A DNA stretch of 64,000 nt from Diorhabda sublineata (taxonomy: Eukaryota; Arthropoda; Insecta; Coleoptera; Chrysomelidae). The DNA lies in the NCBI RefSeq assembly GCF_026230105.1, contig NW_026614177.1:248001-312000 (forward strand), read 5' to 3'. The position numbers and the translations under genes are program-made. This document shows, piece by piece, positions 1-12,400 of the stretch. The notes beneath the pieces are model-generated. The model saw only the letters and a list, made by a program, of their open reading frames with translations. It had not been told where the DNA came from and made no database searches. Every line of letters begins with the position of its first letter. Position 1 is the first letter of the stretch.

Positions 1-2
1 TG

Positions 3-149
3 GAAAATTTTCAATTATTACAAAGTGACAGTTGACCTCAATGGGCTTCAATCGATGTTATTCGATGATATCTGAAAAAGTTAGATGCAAACTCACTCAA
101 ATATATGAGAAATGTTGGAGTTCGACTTCAAATTAGGAAGATAGACTTT
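3..149 (+). repeat. First complete monomer (reference for monomer numbering)
   Basis: This unit defines positions 1-147 used throughout this annotation. Landmarks are GAAAATTTTC at 1-10, GTGACAGTTGACC at 23-35, TCAAT at 36-40 and 46-50, ATCGAT (ClaI) at 49-54, GATATC (EcoRV) at 64-69, TTAGATGCAAAC at 79-90, a variable CACTC/CGTTC/TGTTC segment at 92-96, AAATATATGAGAAATGTTG starting near 97, a GGAATT/GGAGTT/GAAATT variable segment at 115-120, TTCGACTTCAAATTAGG at 119-135 and AGATAGACTT at 138-147, whose last base is T or G. The consensus has three CpG sites (51, 61, 121). GAATTC (EcoRI) is present only in monomers with GGAATTC. All six frames contain stops. The start is a convention chosen at the palindrome and has no known biological meaning. 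Confidence 0.95.
52..71 (+). repeat. 10-bp internal direct sub-repeat within each monomer
   Basis: Monomer positions 50-59 (TCGATGTTAT) and 60-69 (TCGATGATAT) are adjacent direct repeats matching at 9 of 10 bases. A further TCAAT at 36-40 and 46-50 keeps the same 10-bp spacing upstream, so positions 36-69 carry a 10-bp phased motif. The coordinates given are for the first monomer, and the element recurs in essentially every monomer. Some variants make the two halves identical in either direction, and a recurrent 1-bp deletion also lies here, so the segment may be a small slippage or conversion hot spot. That mechanism is inference. Confidence 0.9.
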
Positions 150-161
150 GAAAATTTTCAA
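148..161. repeat. 14-bp perfect palindrome at the monomer junction
   Basis: TTGAAAATTTTCAA is its own reverse complement and spans the junction between consecutive monomers (positions 146-147 of one and 1-12 of the next). The example given is the first intact one, and it recurs at every junction where position 147 is T. Monomers ending in G (ACTTGG) retain only the inner 10-bp palindrome GAAAATTTTC. Others lose symmetry through GAAAATTCTC, GAAAATTCCC, GAACATTTTC or TCAAATATT forms. The AAAATTTT core is expected to be an intrinsically curved A-tract. No protein-binding role can be read from the sequence. Confidence 0.9.
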
Positions 162-444
162 TTATTACAAAGTGACAGTTGACCTCAATGGGCTTCAATC
201 GATGTTATTCGATGATATCTGACAAAGTTAGATGCAAACTCGTTCAAATATATTAGAAATGTTGGAATTCGACTTCAAATTAGGAAGATAGACTTTGAAA
301 ATTTTCAATTATTACAAAGTGACAGTTGACCTCAATAGGCTTCAATCGATGTTATTCGATGATATCTGACAAAGTTAGATGCAAACTCACTCAAATATAT
401 GAGAAATGTTGAAATTCGACTTCTAATTAGGAAGATAGACTTTG

Positions 445-2645
445 AAAATTTTCAATTATTACAAAGTGACAGTTGACCTCAATGGGATTCAATCGATGTT
501 ATTCGATGATATCTGACAAAGTTAGATGCAAACTCGTTCAAATATATTAGAAATGTTGGAATTCGACTTCAAATTAGGAAGATAGACTTTGAAAATTTTC
601 AAATATTACAAAGTGACAGTTGACCTCAATGGGATTCAATCGATGTTATTCGATGATATCTGACGAAGTTAGATGCAAACTCGTTCAAATATATGAGAAA
701 TGTTGGAATTCGACTTCAAATTAGGAAGATAGACTTTGAAAATTTTCAATTATTACAAAGTGACAGTTGACCTCAATGGGCTTCAATCGATGTTATTCGA
801 TGATATCTGACAAAGTTAGATGCAAACTCGTTCAAATATATGAGAAATGTTGGAATTCGACCTCAAATTAGGAAGATAGACTTTGAAAATTTTCAATTAT
901 TACAAAGTGACAGTTGACCTCAATGGGCTTCAATCGATGTTATTCGATGATATCTGACAAAGTTAGATGCAAACTCGTTCAAATATATTAGAAATGTTGG
1001 AATTCGACTTCAAATTAGGAAGATAGACTTTGAAAATTTTCAATTATTACAAAGTGACAGTTGACCTCAATGGGCTTCAATCGATGATATTCGATGATAT
1101 CTGACAAAGTTAGATGCAAACTCACTCAAATATATGAGAAATGTTGAAATTCGACTTCAAATTAGGAAGATAGACTTTGAAAATTTTCAATTATTACAAA
1201 GTGACAGTTGACCTCAATGGGATTCAATCGATGTTATTCGATGATATCTGACAAAGTTAGATGCAAACTCGTTCAAATATATTAGAAATGTTGGAATTCG
1301 ACTTCAAATTAGGAAGATAGACTTTGAAAATTTTCAATTATTACAAAGTGACAGTTGACCTCAATGGGATTCAATCGATGTTATTCGATGATATCTGACA
1401 AAGTTAGATGCAAACTCGTTCAAATATATTAGAAATGTTGGAATTCGACTTCAAATTAGGAAGATAGACTTTGAACATTTTCAAATATTACAAAGTGACA
1501 GTTGACCTCAATGGGATTCAATCGATGTTATTCGATGATATCTGACGAAGTTAGATGCAAACTCGTTCAAATATATGAGAAATGTTGGAATTCGACTTCA
1601 AATTAGGAAGATAGACTTTGAAAATTTTCAATTATTACAAAGTGACAGTTGACCTCAATGGGCTTCAATCGATGATATTCGATGATATCTGACAAAGTTA
1701 GATGCAAACTCACTCAAATATATGAGAAATGTTGAAATTCGACTTCAAATTAGGAAGATAGACTTTGAAAATTTTCAATTATTACAAAGTGACAGTTGAC
1801 CTCAATGGGATTCAATCGATGTTATTCGATGATATCTGACAAAGTTAGATGCAAACTCGTTCAAATATATTAGAAATGTTGGAATTCGACTTCAAATTAG
1901 GAAGATAGACTTTGAAAATTTTCAATTATTACAAAGTGACAGTTGACCTCAATGGGATTCAATCGATGTTATTCGATGATATCTGACAAAGTTAGATGCA
2001 AACTCGTTCAAATATATTAGAAATGTTGGAATTCGACTTCAAATTAGGAAGATAGACTTTGAACATTTTCAAATATTACAAAGTGACAGTTGACCTCAAT
2101 GGGATTCAATCGATGTTATTCGATGATATCTGACGAAGTTAGATGCAAACTCGTTCAAATATATGAGAAATGTTGGAATTCGACTTCAAATTAGGAAGAT
2201 AGACTTTGAAAATTTTCAATTATTACAAAGTGACAGTTGACCTCAATGGGATTCAATCGATGTTATTCGATGATATCTGACAAAGTTAGATGCAAACTCG
2301 TTCAAATATATTAGAAATGTTGGAATTCGACTTCAAATTAGGAAGATAGACTTTGAAAATTTTCAATTATTACAAAGTGACAGTTGACCTCAATGGGATT
2401 CAATCGATGTTATTCGATGATATCTGACAAAGTTAGATGCAAACTCGTTCAAATATATTAGAAATGTTGGAATTCGACTTCAAATTAGGAAGATAGACTT
2501 TGAAAATTTTCAATTATTACAAAGTGACAGTTGACCTCAATGGGATTCAATCGATGTTATTCGATGATATCTGACGAAGTTAGATGCAAACTCGTTCAAA
2601 TATATGAGAAATGTTGGAATTCGACTTCAAATTAGGAAGATAGAC
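445..2645 (+). repeat. GGGATTC/CGTTC-rich stretch with a 4-monomer (588-bp) HOR
   Basis: Most monomers here carry GGGATTC with CGTTC and alternate ATATTAG and ATATGAG forms. Two rare variants show the period. The TCGATGATAT doublet lies at 1,081 and again at 1,669, and the GAACATTTTC junction variant lies at 1,473 and again at 2,061. Both pairs are exactly 588 bp apart, or 4 x 147. A four-monomer unit has therefore been duplicated in tandem at about 1.0-2.2 kb. The TCAAATATT and GACGAAG alleles travel together with GGGATTC in this stretch. Confidence 0.8.
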
Positions 2646-3749
2646 TTTGAAAATTTCCAAATATTACAAAGTGACAGTTGACCTCAATGGGATTCAATCG
2701 ATGTTATTCGATGATATCTGACGAAGTTAGATGCAAACTCGTTCAAATATATGAGAAATGTTGGAATTCGACTTCAAATTAGGAAGATAGACTTTGAAAA
2801 TTTTCAATTATTACAAAGTGACAGTTGACCTCAATGGGCTTCAATCGATGTTATTCGATGATATCTGACAAAGTTAGATGCAAACTCGTTCAAATATATG
2901 AGAAATGTTGGAGTTCGACTTCAAATTAGGAAGATAGACTTTGAAAATTTTCAATTATTACAAAGTGACAGTTGACCTCAATGGGCTTCAATCGATGTTA
3001 TTCGATGATATCTGACAAAGTTAGATGCAAACTCGTTCAAATATATGAGAAATGTTGGAGTTCGACTTCAAATTAGGAAGATAGACTTTGAAAATTTTCA
3101 ATTATTACAAAGTGACAGTTGACCTCAATGGGCTTCAATCGATGTTATTCGATGATATCTGACAAAGTTAGATGCAAACTTGTTCAAATATATGAGAAAT
3201 GTTGGAATTCGACTTCAAATTAGGAAGATAGACTTGGAAAATTTTCAATTATTACAAAGTGACAGTTGACCTCAATGGGCTTCAATCGATGTTATTCGAT
3301 GATATCTGACAAAGTTAGATGCAAACTCGTTCAAATATATTAGAAATGTTGGAATTCGACTTCAAATTAGGAAGATAGACTTTGAAAATTTTCAATTATT
3401 ACAAAGTGACAGTTGACCTCAATGGGCTTCAATCGATGTTATTCGATGATATCTGACAAAGTTAGATGCAAACTCACTCAAATATATGAGAAATGTTGAA
3501 ATACGACTTCAAATTAGGAAGATAGACTTTGAAAATTTTCAAATATTACAAAGTGATAGTTGACCTCAATGGGCTTCAATCGATGTTATTCGATGATATC
3601 TGACAAAGCTAGATGCAAACTCGTTCAAATATATGAGAAATGTTGGAATTCGACTTCAAATTAGGAAGATAGACTTGGAAAATTTTCAATTATTACAAAG
3701 TGACAGTTGACCTCAATGGGCTTCAATCGATGTTATTCGATGATATCTG

Positions 3750-6430
3750 ACAAAGTTAGATGCAAACTCGTTCAAATATATGAGAAATGTTGGAATTCGA
3801 CTTCAAATTAGGAAGATAGACTTGGAAAATTTTCAATTATTACAAAGTGACAGTTGACCTCAATGGGCTTCAATCGATGTTATTCGATGATATCTGAAAA
3901 AGTTAGATGCAAACTCACTCAAATATATGAGAAATGTTGGAATTCGACTTCAAATTAGGAAGATAGACTTGGAAAATTTTCAATTATTACAAAGTGACAG
4001 TTGACCTCAATGGGCTTCAATCGATGTTATTCGATGATATCTGAAAAAGTTAGATGCAAACTCACTCAAATATATGAGAAATGTTGGAATTCGACTTCAA
4101 ATTAGGAAGATAGACTTTGAAAATTTTCAATTATTACAAAGTGACAGTTGACCTCAATGGGCTTCAATCGATGTTATTCGATGATATCCGACAAAGTTAG
4201 ATGCAAACTCGTTCAAATATATGAGAAATGTTGGAATTCGACTTAAAATTAGGAAGATAGACTTGGAAAATTTTCAATTATTACAAAGTGACAGTTGACC
4301 TCAATGGGCTTCAATCGATGTTATTCGATGATATCTGACAAAGTTAGATGCAAACTCGTTCAAATATATGAGAAATGTTGGAATTCGACTTCAAATTAGG
4401 AAGATAGACTTGGAAAATTTTCAATTATTACAAAGTGACAGTTGACCTCAATGGGCTTCAATCGATGTTATTCGATGATATCTGACAAAGTTAGATGCAA
4501 ACTCGTTCAAATATATGAGAAATGTTGGAATTCGACTTCAAATTAGGAAGATAGACTTGGAAAATTTTCAATTATTACAAAGTGACAGTTGACCTTAATG
4601 GGCTTCAATCGATGTTATTCGATGATATCTGACAAAGTTAGATGCAAACTCGTTCAAATATATTAGAAATGTTGGAATTCGACTTCAAATTAGGAAGATA
4701 GACTTTGAAAATTTTCAATTATTACAAAGTGACAGTTGACCTCAATGGGATTCAATCGATGTTATTCGATGATATCTGACGAAGTTAGATGCAAACTCAC
4801 TCAAATATATGAGAAATGTTGAAATTCGACTTCAAATTAGGAAGATAGACTTTGAAAATTTTCAATTATTACAAAGTGACAGTTGACCTCAATGGGTTTC
4901 AATCGATGTTATTCGATGATATCTGACGAAGTTAGATGCAAACTTGTTCAAATATATGAGAAATGTTGGAATTCGACTTCAAATTAGGAAGATAGACTTG
5001 GAAAATTTTCAATTATTACAAAGTGACAGTTGACCTCAATGGGCTTCAATCGATGTTATTCGATGATATCTGACAAAGTTAGATGCAAACTCGTTCAAAT
5101 ATATTAGAAATGTTGGAATTCGACTTCAAATTAGGAAGATAGACTTGGAAAATTTTCAATTATTACAAAGTGACAGTTGACCTCAATGGGCTTCAATCGA
5201 TGTTATTCGATGATATCTGACAAAGTTATATGCAAACTCACTCAAATATATGAGAAATGTTGGAATTCGACTTCAAATTAGGAAGATAGACTTGGAAAAT
5301 TTTCAATTATTACAAAGTGACAGTTGACCTCAATGGGCTTCAATCGATGTTATTCGATGATATCTGAAAAAGTTAGATGCAAACTCACTCAAATATATGA
5401 GAAATGTTGGAATTCGACTTCAAATTAGGAAGATAGACTTTGAAAATTTTCAATTATTACAAAGTGACAGTTGACCTCAATGGGCTTCAATCGATGTTAT
5501 TCGATGATATCCGACAAAGTTAGATGCAAACTCGTTCAAATATATGAGAAATGTTGGAATTCGACTTCAAATTAGGAAGATAGACTTGGAAAATTTTCAA
5601 TTATTACAAAGTGACAGTTGACCTCAATGGGCTTCAATCGATGTTATTCGATGATATCTGACAAAGTTAGATGCAAACTCGTTCAAATATATGAGAAATA
5701 TTGGAATTCGACTTCAAATTAGGAAGATAGACTTGGAAAATTTTCAATTATTACAAAGTGACAGTTGACCTCAATGGGCTTCAATCGATGTTATTCGATG
5801 ATATCTGACAAAGTTAGATGCAAACTCGTTCAAATATATGAGAAATGTTGGAATTCGACTTCAAATTAGAAAGATAGACTTGGAAAATTTTCAATTATTA
5901 CAAAGTGACAGTTGACCTCAATGGGCTTCAATCGATGTTATTCGATGATATCTGACAAAGTTAGATGCAAACTCGTTCAAATATATTAGAAATGTTGGAA
6001 TTCGACTTCAAATTAGGAAGATAGACTTTGAAAATTTTCAATTATTACAAAGTGACAGTTGACCTCAATGGGATTCAATCGATGTTATTCGATGATATCT
6101 GACGAAGTTAGATGCAAACTCACTCAAATATATGAGAAATGTTGAAATTCGACTTCAAATTAGGAAGATAGACTTTGAAAATTTTCAATTATTACAAAGT
6201 GACAGTTGACCTCAATGGGTTTCAATCGATGTTATTCGATGATATCTGACGAAGTTAGATGCAAACTTGTTCAAATATATGAGAAATTTTGGAATTCGAC
6301 TTCAAATTAGGAAGATAGACTTGGAAAATTTTCAATTATTACAAAGTGACAGTTGACCTCAATGGGCTTCAATCGATGTTATTCGATGATATCTGACAAA
6401 GTTAGATGCAAACTCGTTCAAATATATTAG
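3750..6430 (+). repeat. 9-monomer (1,323-bp) higher-order repeat, two copies
   Basis: Rare alleles recur at exactly 1,323 bp (9 x 147). ATGATATCCG lies at 4,181 and 5,504, and AATGGGTTTC at 4,891 and 6,214. The intervening order of ACTTGG, CGTTC, ATATTAG and GGGATTC/GACGAAG monomers matches between the copies. The second copy has a few private changes, such as AAATATTGG near 5,698 and AAATTTTGG near 6,286. The outer edges are estimated to within about one monomer. Only one counterpart of this unit was noticed in block A2 (ATGATATCCG at 36,366), so this duplication probably arose after the macro-duplication. Confidence 0.8.
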
Positions 6431-7699
6431 AAATGTTGGAATTCGACTTCAAATTAGGAAGATAGACTTTGAAAATTTTCAATTATTACAAAGTGACAGT
6501 TGACCTCAATGGGCTTCAATCGATGTTATTCGATGATATCTGACAAAGTTAGATGCAAACTCACTCAAATATATGAGAAATGTAGAAATTCGACTTCAAA
6601 TTAGGAAGATAGACTTTGAAAATTTTCAATTATTACAAAGTGACAGTTGACCTCAATGGGTTTCAATCGATGTTATTCGATGATATCTGACGAAGTTAGA
6701 TGCAAACTCACTCAAATATATGAGAAATGTTGAAATTCGACTTCAAATTAGGAAGATAGACTTGGAAAATTTTCAATTATTACAAAGTGCCAGTTGACCT
6801 CAATGGGCTTCAATCGATGTTATTCGATGATATCTGACAAAGTTAGATGCAAACTCGTTCAAATATATTAGAAATGTTGGAATTCGACTTCAAATTAGGA
6901 AGATAGACTTGGAAAATTTTCAATTATTACAAAGTGACAGTTGACCTCAATGGGCTTCAATCGATGTTATTCGATGATATCTGACAAAGTTAGATGCAAA
7001 CTCGTTCAAATATATGAGAAATGTTGGAATTCGACTTCAAATTAGGAAGATAGACTTGGAAAATTTTCAATTATTACAAAGTGACAGTTGACCTCAATGG
7101 GCTTCAATCGATGTTATTCGATGATATCTGACAAAGTTAGATGCAAACTCGTTCAAATATATTAGAAATGTTGGAATTCGACTTCAAATTAGGAAGATAG
7201 ACTTTGAAAATTTTCAATTATTACAAAGTGACAGTTGACCTCAATGGGATTCAATCGATGTTATTCGATGATATCTGACGAAGTTAGATGCAAACTCACT
7301 CAAATATATGAGAAATGTTGAAATTCGACTTCAAATTAGGAAGATAGACTTTGAAAATTTTCAATTATTACAAAGTGACAGTTGACCTCAATGGGCTTCA
7401 ATCGATGTTATTCGATGATATCTGACAAAGTTAGATGCAAACTCACTCAAATATATGAGAAATGTTAAAATTCGACTTCAAATTAGGAAGATAGACTTTG
7501 AAAATTTTCAATTATTACAAAGTGACAGTTGACCTCAATGGGATTCAATCGATGTTATTCGATGATATCTGACAAAGTTAGATGCAAACTCGTTCAAATA
7601 TATGAGAAATGTTGGAATTCGACTCCAAATTAGGAAGATAGACTTGGAAAATTTTCAATTATTACAAAGTGACAGTTGACCTCAATGGGCTTCAATCGA

Positions 7700-8800
7700 T
7701 GTTATTCGATGATATCTGACAAAGTTAGATGCAAACTCACTCAAATAAATGAGAAATGTTGAAATTCGACTTCAAATTAGGAAGATAGACTTTGAAAATT
7801 TTCAAATATTACAAAGTGACAGTTGACCTCAATGGGCTTCAATCGATGTTATTCGATGATATCTGACAAAGTTAGATGCAAACTCGTTCAAATATATGAG
7901 AAATGTTGGAATTCGACTTCAAATTAGGAAGATAGACTTGGAAAATTTCCAATTATTACAAAGTGACAGTTGACCTCAATGGGCTTCAATCGATGTTATT
8001 CGATGTTATCTGAAAAAGTTAGATGCAAACACACTCAAATATATGAGAAATGTTGGAATTCGACTTCAAATTAGGAAGATAGACTTTGAAAATTTTCAAT
8101 TATTACAAAGTGACAGTTGACCTCAATGGGCTTCAATCGATGTTATTCGATGATATCTGACAAAGTTAGATGCAAACTCGTTCAAATATATGAGAAATGT
8201 TGGAATTCGACTTCAAATTAGGACGATAGACTTGGAAAATTTTCAAATATTACAAAGTGACAGTTGACCTCAATGGGATTCAATCGATGTTATTCGATGA
8301 TATCTGACAAAGTTAGATGCAAACTCGTTCAAATATATGAGAAATGTTGGAATTCGACTTCAAATTAGGAAGATAGACTTGGAAAATTTTCAATTATTAC
8401 AATGTGACAGTTGACCTCAATGGGCTTCAATCGATGTTATTCGATGATATCTGACAAAGTTAGATGCAAACTCACTCAAATAAATGAGAAATGTTGAAAT
8501 TCGACTTCAAATTAGGAAGATAGACTTTGAAAATTTTCAAATATTACAAAGTGACAGTTGACCTCAATGGGCTTCAATCGATGTTATTCGATGATATCTG
8601 ACAAAGTTAGATGCAAACTGGTTCAAATATATGAGAAATGTTGGAATTCGACTTCAAATTAGGAGATATACTTGGAAAATTTTCAATTATTACAAAGTGA
8701 CAGTTGACCTCAATGGGCTTCAATCGATGTTATTCGATGTTATCTGAAAAAGTTAGATGCAAACACACTCAAATATATGAGAAATGTTGGAATTCGACTT
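7700..8800 (+). repeat. 5-monomer (735-bp) higher-order repeat, two copies
   Basis: The TCAAATAAAT variant lies at 7,741 and 8,476, which is 735 bp or 5 x 147. The doubled TCGATGTTAT variant with AAACACACTC lies at 7,990 and 8,724, which is 734 bp, one base short because the second copy carries the single-base deletion near 8,663. The shared context (TCAAATATT monomer, then ACTTGG, then the doubled sub-repeat with CTGAAAAAG) confirms a tandem five-monomer duplication. The counterpart in block A2 is a single copy at 37,868-38,136. Confidence 0.8.
8655..8675 (+). other. Single-base deletion allele in the monomer tail
   Basis: The usual GGAAGATAGACTTGG tail reads GGAGATATACTTGG here, missing one A and changing G to T. 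It shifts the monomer register from 147k+3 to 147k+2. I saw this allele only once in the window, so it is a private event in one monomer. Confidence 0.85.
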
Positions 8801-9419
8801 CAAATTAGGAAGATAGACTTTGAAAATTTTCAATTATTACAAAGTGACAGTTGACCTCAATGGGCTTCAATCGATGTTATTCGATGATATCTGACAAAGT
8901 TAGATGCAAACTCGTTCAAATATATGAGAAATGTTGGAATTCGACTTCAAATTAGGAAGATAGACTTGGAAAATTTTCAAATATTACAAAGTGACAGTTG
9001 ACCTCAATGGGCTTCAATCGATGTTATTCGATGATATCTGACAAAGTTAGATGCAAACTCGTTCAAATATATGAGAAATGTTGGAATTCGACTTCAAATT
9101 AGGAAGATAGACTTGGAAAATTTTCAATTATTACAAAGTGACAGTTGACCTCAATGGGCTTCAATCGATGTTGTTCGATGATATCTGACAAAGTTAGATG
9201 CAAACTCACTCAAATATATGAGAAATGTTGGAATTCGACTTCAAATTAGGAAGATAGACTTTGAAAATTTTCAATTATTACAAAGTGACAGTTGACCTCA
9301 ATGGGCTTCAATCGATGTTATTCGATGATATCTGACAAAGTTAGATGCAAACTCGTTCAAATATATGAGAAATGTTGGAATTCGACTTCAAATTAGGAAG
9401 ATAGACTTGGAAAATTTTC

Positions 9420-12400
9420 AATTATTACAAAGTGACAGTTGACCTCAATGGGCTTCAATCGATGTTATTCGATGATATCTGACAAAGTTAGATGCAAACT
9501 CGTTCAAATATATTAGAAATGTTGGAATTCGACTTCAAATTAGGAAGATAGACTTGGAAAATTTTCAATTATTACAAAGTGACAGTTGACCTCAATAGGC
9601 TTCAATCGATGTTATTCGATGATATCTGACAAAGTTAGATGCAAACTCACTCAAATATATGAGAAATGTTGAAATTCGACTTCAAATTAGGAAGATAGAC
9701 TTTGAAAATTTTCAATTATTACAAAGTGACAGTTGACCTCAATGGGATTCAATCGATGTTATTCGATGATATCTGACAAAGTTAGATGCAAACTCACTCA
9801 AATATATGAGAAATGTTGAAATTCGACTTCAAATTAGGAAGATAGACTTTGAAAATTTTCAATTATTACAAAGTGACAGTTGACCTCAATGGGATTCAAT
9901 CGATGTTATTCGATGATATCTGACGAAGTTAGATGCAAACTCACTCAAATATATGAGAAATGTTGAAATTCGACTTCAAATTAGGAAGATAGACTTGGAA
10001 AATTTTCAATTATTACAAAGTGACAGTTGACCTCAATGGGCTTCAATCGATGTTATTCGATGATATCTGACAAAGTTAGATGCAAACTCGTTCAAATATA
10101 TTAGAAATGTTGGACTTCGACTTCAAATTAGGAAGATAGACTTTGAAAATTTTCAATTATTACAAAGTGACAGTTGACCTCAATGGGCTTCAATCGATGT
10201 TATTCGATGATATCTGAAAAAGTTAGATGCAAACTCGTTCAAATATATGAGAAATGTTGGAATTCGACTTCAAATTAGGAAGATAGACTTGGAAAATTTT
10301 CAATTATTACAAAGTGACAGTTGACCTCAATGGGCTTCAATCGATGTTATTCGATGATATCTGACAAAGTTAGATGCAAACTCGTTCAAATATATGAGAA
10401 ATGTTGGAATTCGACTTCAAATTAGGAAGATAGACTTGGAAAATTTTCAATTATTACAAAGTGACAGTTGACCTCAATGGGCTTCAATCGATGTTATTCG
10501 ATGATATCTGACAAAGTTAGATGCAAACTCACTCAAATATATGAGAAATGTTGAAATTCGACTTCAAATTAGGAAGATAGACTTTGAAAATTTTCAATTA
10601 TTACAAAGTGACAGTTGACCTCAATGGGCTTCAATCGATGTTATTCGATGATATCTGACAAAGTTAGATGCAAACTCACTCAAATATATGAGAAATGTTG
10701 AAATTCGACTTCAAATTAGGAAGATAGACTTTGAAAATTTTCAATTATTACAAAGTGACAGTTGACCTCAATGGGATTCAATCGATGTTATTCGATGATA
10801 TCTGACAAAGTTAGATGCAAACTTGTTCAAATATATGAGAAATGTTGGAATTCGACTTCAAATTAGGAAGATAGACTTTGAAAATTTTCAATTATTACAA
10901 AGTGACAGTTGACCTCAATGGGCTTCAATGGATGTTATTCGATGATATCTGACAAAGTTAGATGCAAACTCGTTCAAATATATGAGAAATGTTGGAATTC
11001 GACTTCAAATTAGGAAGATAGACTTTGAAAATTTTCAATTATTACAAAGTGACAGTTGACCTCAATGGGCTTCAATCGATGTTATTCGATGATATCTGAA
11101 AAAGTTAGATGCAAACTCACTCAAATATATGAGAAATGTTGGAGTTCGACTTCAAATTAGGAAGATAGACTTTGAAAATTTTCAATTATTACAAAGTGAC
11201 AGTTGACCTCAATGGGCTTCAATCGATGTTATTCGATGATATCTGAAAAAGTTAGATGCAAACTCACTCAAATATATGAGAAATGTTGGAGTTCGACTTC
11301 AAATTAGGAAGATAGACTTTGAAAATTTTCAATTATTACAAAGTGACAGTTGACCTCAATGGGCTTCAATCGATGTTATTCGATGATATCTGACAAAGTT
11401 AGATGCAAACTCGTTCAAATATATGAGAAATGTTGGAATTCGACTTCAAATTAGGAAGATAGACTTGGAAAATTTTCAATTATTACAAAGTGACAGTTGA
11501 CCTCAATGGGCTTCAATCGATGTTATTCGATGATATCTGACAAAGTTAGATGCAAACTCGTTCAAATATATTAGAAATGTTGGAATTCGACTTCAAATTA
11601 GGAAGATAGACTTTGAAAATTTTCAATTATTACAAAGTGACAGTTGACCTCAATGGGCTTCAATCGATGTTATTCGATGATATCTGACAAAGTTAGATGC
11701 AAACTCACTCAAATATATGAGAAATGTTGGAGTTCGACTTCAAATTAGGAAGATAGACTTTGAAAATTTTCCATTATTACAAAGTGACAGTTGACCTCAA
11801 TGGGCTTCAATCGATGTTATTCGATGATATCTGACAAAGGTAGATGCAAACTCACTCAAATATATGAGAAATGTTGGAGTTCGACTTCAAATTAGGAAGA
11901 TAGACTTTGAAAATTTTCAATTATTACAAAGTGACAGTTGACCTCAATGGGCTTCAATCGATGTTATTCGATGATATCTGACAAAGTTAGATGCAAACTC
12001 GTTCAAATATATGAGAAATGTTGGAATTCGACTTCAAATTAGGAAGATAGACTTGGAAAATTTTCAATTATTACAAAGTGACAGTTGACCTCAATGGGCT
12101 TCAATCGATGTTATTCGATGATATCTGACAAAGTTAGATGCAAACTCGTTCAAATATATTAGAAATGTTGGAATTCGACTTCAAATTAGGGAGATAGACT
12201 TTGAAAATTTTCAATTATTACAAAGTGACAGTTGACCTCAATGGGCTTCAATCGATTTATTCGATGATATCTGACAAAGTTAGATGCAAACTTGTTCAAA
12301 TATATGAGAAATGTTGGAATTCGACTTCAAATTAGGAAGATAGACTTGGAAAATTTTCAATTATTACAAAGTGACAGTTGACCTCAATGGGCTTCAATCG

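Noticed and set aside
30..38. W-box-like TTGACC in each monomer as a regulatory site
   Set aside because: A six-base motif in an AT-rich satellite repeats simply because the monomer repeats. There is no gene or promoter context.
60..78. CENP-B box
   Set aside because: The TTCG occurrences at monomer positions 59-62 and 119-122 are not followed by the A and CGGG required by the NTTCGNNNNANNCGGGN consensus.
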